Origin: Emiliania huxleyi CCMP1516
Lineage: Eukaryota; Haptophyta; Isochrysidales; Noelaerhabdaceae
Reading direction: 5' to 3'
DNA: 64,000 bases
Assembly (NCBI RefSeq): GCF_000372725.1
Contig: NW_005201277.1
Location: 154,395-218,394, forward strand
Of the stretch, positions 60,587 through 64,000 are shown piece by piece (the first letter of the stretch is position 1; the number at the start of each line of letters is the position of its first letter). Under the pieces are notes generated by a model, which saw nothing but the letters and a program-made list of their open reading frames with translations, had not been told where the DNA came from and did not search any database. Both the position numbers and the translations under genes were made by a program.

Positions 60587-63079
60587 ATGCGGGCGCTGCT
60601 TTGGCGCGGCGCGCTCCTCCCGCTCCTCCTCCACTCCGTCCCCGCCCGAGCGCCGTACCCGAAGTCGCGCGCCAACAGCCCTAGCCGCCTGCCTCTGACC
60701 GACCCTCAGCGCGTCGTGGCGCGCGCCCTCTCCCGCTCGGCGCTCTCGGACGTGCCGGCCACCTCGCTGCTGGCAGAGGTGCCGCAGGGGGAGCCGCGCG
60801 CCCGGCTGCTGCGGGCAGCCATCGAGCTGACCGACCCACGCCAGTGGCGGGCGGCCATCGCGCTGCTGCGGGCGATGCCGGCCAGCGGCGCCGGCCCGCC
60901 GACGACGGTCGCCTACAACCTCGCGATGCGGGCGTGCGTGCGCGGCGGCGCGTGGGAGACGGCGCTCGAGCTGGTCGAGGAGATGGCGGCGCAGCCCGGC
61001 GGCGCGGCGCGGCCGTCCGCCCACTCCTGGGGCACCGCCATCGACGCGTGCGCCAAGGGAGGCGACTGGCGGCGCGGGATCGAGCTGCTGCACGGGATGC
61101 GAGCTGCAGGCGCCGTCCGGCGGAGCAAGTGGTGCGGGGAGATGCGAGGAGCGAGCACAGCCTTGTGAGTGGTTGCCTGCCAGGCGTCGAGCCGACGGTG
61201 CAGTGCTACGGCGCCGCGATCGCCGGCTGCGCCTCACGCGGGGAGTGGCGGCCGGCGATCGCTCTGCTGCGCGAAGCGCAGGCCGCGAGCCACCAAGCCT
61301 CCGAGCATCGAGCAATCTCGGGGACTCTCGGGTACTCTCGGGTAACGCGTGCGGTGATCTCGCAGGCCGAGCCGCTGGTCCCAAGCATCGAGTGCTACAA
61401 CGCGGCTCTGGCCGCTTGCGAGAAGGGCGGCGCGCCGGACAGGCGTGTGCGACACTTCCTAGACACTTCCCAGACACTTCCTGGACACTTCCCAGAGACC
61501 GGCGCCGGACAGGCGCGTGAGACACAGTCAAGACACACAGCCATGCGGACACAGCCATGACACACAGTCATGCGGACACACCGACCTGCACACTGCACAC
61601 GCACATGCACATGCTGTGCTCTGGTAGACTGCGGTGGGACTCACAGGCTTGCCAGGGGTTCGCGCTCCTCGCGCAGCTGTACCGCACCACCCACGGGACC
61701 TGAACCCACACTGGATTCGATACTCTGGAGGTATGGGACTAGGGCGCTCGCGCTCCTCGCGGAGCTCGGCGAGGGCGAGCTCAATCGCGGCAGGCGGGCG
61801 GCGGGCGAGGGAGGGAGAGGGAGAGGAGGAGGAGTGGGAGGAGGAGGAGGCGGCGGCGGCGGCGGCGGCGGCGGCGGAGTAGGAGGAGGAGGAGGAGGAG
61901 GAGGCGAGGCGAGGCGGCGGCGGCGGCGCGGCGGCGGCGCGGCGCGGCGGCGGTTGCCGCTCCCCGACACGGTGAGCTACGCGACGGCGATGCGGTCGGC
62001 TGCGAGGAGCCGAGAGCACTGGCGCGAGGCGCTGCGCCTGCTCGATGTCATGGCCAGCCGCGGCGTGCGGCCGAACGCGCACGCGTACGCCGCGGCGGCG
62101 GTGGCGTGCGAGACTGGCGGCCGGTGGGAGGTTGCAATCTCGCTCCTCGACCGGATGCGCGAGCAAGGTCTGCGTGCGAGCGTCATCGTCCATTCTACGC
62201 ATTCATTACTGGCTTGATTGATTGCTTGATTCAGGTCTGCCTCCGAGCGTCATCGTCTATTCGGCGGTCATGGCGTGCTGTGGCGCCGAGGGGCGGTGGG
62301 AGGAGGCGCTGCAGCTGCTCGCCGCGATGAAGGCGGAGAGGCTGGCAGTCGATGTTCCCGCAGTCAACATTGCGATTTCCGCGTGCGCCCGCGGCCGCGC
62401 GTGGCGGGAGGCGTTGCTGCTCCACGAGCAGCTGAGAGCGTGGTGCAGCTCTGCCGAGGGGCGGCGCGGCGGCCAGATGCTGACTGAGCGCACGTGGGGC
62501 GCCACCATCGGCGCGATGTACAAGGGCGGGCAGTGGAGAAAGGCGGCCGAGCTGGTCGGCGAGATGCGGCGGGACGGGCTCGCGCCCAACCTCGCGTGCT
62601 ACACGCCCGCGCTGGCCGCGTGTGCCGATGCGGCGGAGTGGCGGCCAGCGCTCGAGCTGTGGGAGAGCTTGCTGCGAGACGGGATCACGCCCGACGCGCT
62701 CGCCGCCGGCGCGGCGCTCGACGCTTGCCTCGCGGGGAGGGTGCCGCAGTCGGGCCTGGCCGTCGTCGAGCTGCTGTGAACAGCGTCTCTTCACACCTCT
62801 AGCTGTGAACAGGTGCCGCAGTCGGGCCTGGCCGTCGTCGAGCTGCTGTGAACAGCGTCTCTTCACACCTCTAGCTGTGAACAGGTGCCGCAGTCGGGCC
62901 TGGCCGTCGTCGAGCAGCTCGAGCAGGCTTATTAAGTAGCTAATTCATAGTTAATTAGTAGTTAATTAGCCTAGCTGTCGTCGAGCAGGTGCGCACGCGC
63001 CGACCGCCGCGCCGCCTCTTCACCCGCGCCGAGGCTGCCGCCGCGCTCGCCGCCACCCCCGCGCCGCCCAATGACACGC

Positions 63080-63124
<45 letters not shown>

Positions 63125-63472
63125 TGTCGCTGCCACTGTCCGCGTCGCCGCGCGAGGCGGCGGCGCTGCTCAACGACTGCTGCTCGCTGCTCGACTCGCT
63201 GCAGCGGCACGGGCGCTGCTTGGCCTCGCCTAGAAGCGAGACAGAGGCTGTGAGAGAGACCACCTGAGAGCAGGCACGGCGCGCCGCTCGGTCTCGTCTC
63301 CTTTGGCGCCGTCATCGGGGCGGTCGAGCATTGGGGGCTGGGCGAGCGCGTGCGCGCGCTGCTGCTGGCAGCAAACAGCGCCCAGCAGCAGCAGGAGGCG
63401 AGGGCCTCTGCGAGGGCGTCCGCAGCGGAGGGCGAGGCGCGCGGGGGCGATGTCAGCGCGAGTACCGAGTGA
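60587..63472 (+). CDS. pentatricopeptide-repeat (PPR) protein, multi-exon
   Basis: The start MRALLWRGALLPLLLHSVPA is a signal-like leader. Exons resolved: 60587-61109, 61184-61281, from 61366, about 61750-62167, 62235-62740, and a last exon ending at TGA 63472. PPR units are plain: TVAYNLAMRACVRGGAWETA, SWGTAIDACAKGGDW, VQCYGAAIAGCASRGEW, ECYNAALAACEKGG, HAYAAAAVACETGGRW, VIVYSAVMACCGAEGRW, TWGATIGAMYKGGQW, ACYTPALAACADAAEW. The terminal LGLVSFGAVIGAVEHWGLGE is a PPR-like tail. PPR proteins bind organelle RNA for processing, editing or translation; a plastid or mitochondrial role is likely. Several introns begin with a copy of the next exon's start. The stretch 61430-61750 and the 72-bp repeats at 62741-62917 are unresolved. 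Confidence 0.8.
62776..62884 (+). mobile_element. introner-like element, family 2, copies B and C in a 72-bp tandem
   Basis: The 37-nt element GTGAACAGCGTCTCTTCACA, then CCTCTAGCTGTGAACAG lies at 62776-62812 and 62848-62884, each followed by the exon piece GTGCCGCAGTCGGGCCTGGC. The period is 72 bp. Ends (GTGAACAG/GTGAACAG) supply both GT and AG. A relative lies at 28363-28401 in another gene. Confidence 0.75.
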
Positions 63473-63700
63473 TTAAATTCCGCGCGGATGAAAGGCGTGT
63501 ACGGGGTGGCTGAGCCCTCGAGCTCTTCCGATAGCCCTAAAATAGAGGGCCCACAGCGTCCCCCCCTCCCCCCGGGTTCGAACTGGCAGCCACTCGCACC
63601 AAGAAAGGGCGCTGGCACGCAGCCGCCACGAGAGGAAGCGAGAGATGTACTCACATGGGCGAGTGGTGACCTATGTACGGGTGTGCCTGTGTGTTGCCCG
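63473..63700. other. short intergenic spacer
   Basis: No feature recognised apart from a C-rich run at 63561-63575. Confidence 0.4.
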
Positions 63701-64000
63701 ATGCAGGTGGGGGTCAGTTTTGCAGGCCTGTCAACTCGAACCCAAGAAGAGCTGGAGGCAGTGAAGAGCATGCCAGAGCTTGGCCATTTGAGTGGCGAAG
63801 ACTTTGAGGGCTACTGCGACGGCTGGCTCGAGCAGGGGCACCGCCCTGAGGTCTCTGACTGGGCGTCGGTTCGGCGCATCGACATTGTCACCTTTGCTGA
63901 GTCCATGGATTCAGAAGCCCGATGCTTCAACCCGACATTCCCGCCCGCCGCCCTAGCCGACGCCGCGAGCAGGGAGTGGTCGCCGTCGCCCTTCCCGCCA
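63701..64000 (+). CDS. start of an unknown gene (runs off the window)
   Basis: The ATG at 63701 opens a frame with no stop to the window end: MQVGVSFAGLSTRTQEELEA, VKSMPELGHLSGEDFEGYCD, GWLEQGHRPEVSDW, VRRIDIVTFAESMDSEARCF. Composition and the lack of repeats look like real coding sequence, and codon use matches the neighbours. No family recognised from 100 residues. An acceptor at CGATGCAG|G would make this an internal exon instead. Confidence 0.5.
   Translation, partial: MQVGVSFAGLSTRTQEELEAVKSMPELGHLSGEDFEGYCDGWLEQGHRPEVSDWASVRRIDIVTFAESMDSEARCFNPTFPPAALADAASREWSPSPFPP

Noticed and set aside
63540..63620. tRNA-like GGTTCGAACTG box
   Set aside because: It resembles a B-box, but no cloverleaf with acceptor and anticodon arms could be drawn around it.

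Overview
The window is nuclear DNA of a GC-rich eukaryotic microbe, most likely an alga with a secondary plastid. Telomere-type TTAGGG/CCCTAA blocks, multi-exon genes whose reading frames close only after splicing, AG|G acceptors, many GC-AG and some GA-AG introns, and one protein whose signal peptide is followed by a phenylalanine (a bipartite plastid-targeting signature) all point that way. A haptophyte fits best; a pelagophyte or dinoflagellate is not excluded. A 100-N gap at 34926-35025 shows this is a scaffold.

Layout. 0-7 kb: end of an RCC1-repeat gene, a small secreted Cys-rich ORF, foldback and palindromic repeats, and a GT61-like glycosyltransferase. 7-9 kb: a 185-bp tandem repeat, then CCCTAA blocks and, facing the other way, TTAGGG blocks. 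9.9-12.6 kb: a BspA-type LRR gene and a frameshifted ClpB fragment. 12.7-21.4 kb, minus strand: three long ORFs that two short introns join in frame into a predicted 2853-residue protein, NUDT9-type Nudix / ADP-ribosyltransferase / LRR / RRM / GDA1-CD39-like / second ADP-ribosyltransferase. 21.8-29.7 kb: a truncated repeat-family ORF, a plastid-targeted protein, a myristoylatable HET/TIR-like LRR protein, a CCDC90/MCUR1-like mitochondrial coiled-coil protein and an ankyrin pseudogene. 30-35 kb: tandem repeats, a retroposon-like element and a two-domain glycosyltransferase next to the gap. 36-45 kb: a 2-oxopent-4-enoate hydratase-type enzyme, a membrane HET/TIR-like LRR protein and a PLOD-type glycosyltransferase. 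46-64 kb: a 5'-truncated retroposon copy, a type II membrane protein with a Cys-rich ectodomain, a repeat-family protein with a possible PD-(D/E)XK domain, an M4-like protease, an ankyrin-repeat kinase, a PPR protein and the start of another ORF.

Two themes stand out. First, several proteins look like sensors or effectors: LRRs or ankyrins are joined to NAD/ADP-ribose enzymes, HET/TIR-like domains or a kinase, and two of them carry N-terminal myristoylation motifs. An intracellular signalling or immune-type role is inference only. Second, many introns look recently gained. They begin with a copy of the first bases of the downstream exon, and several carry one of at least three recurring short elements whose 3' end lies at the splice acceptor. 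Exon joins were worked out by hand from frame closure and family similarity, with no transcript data.
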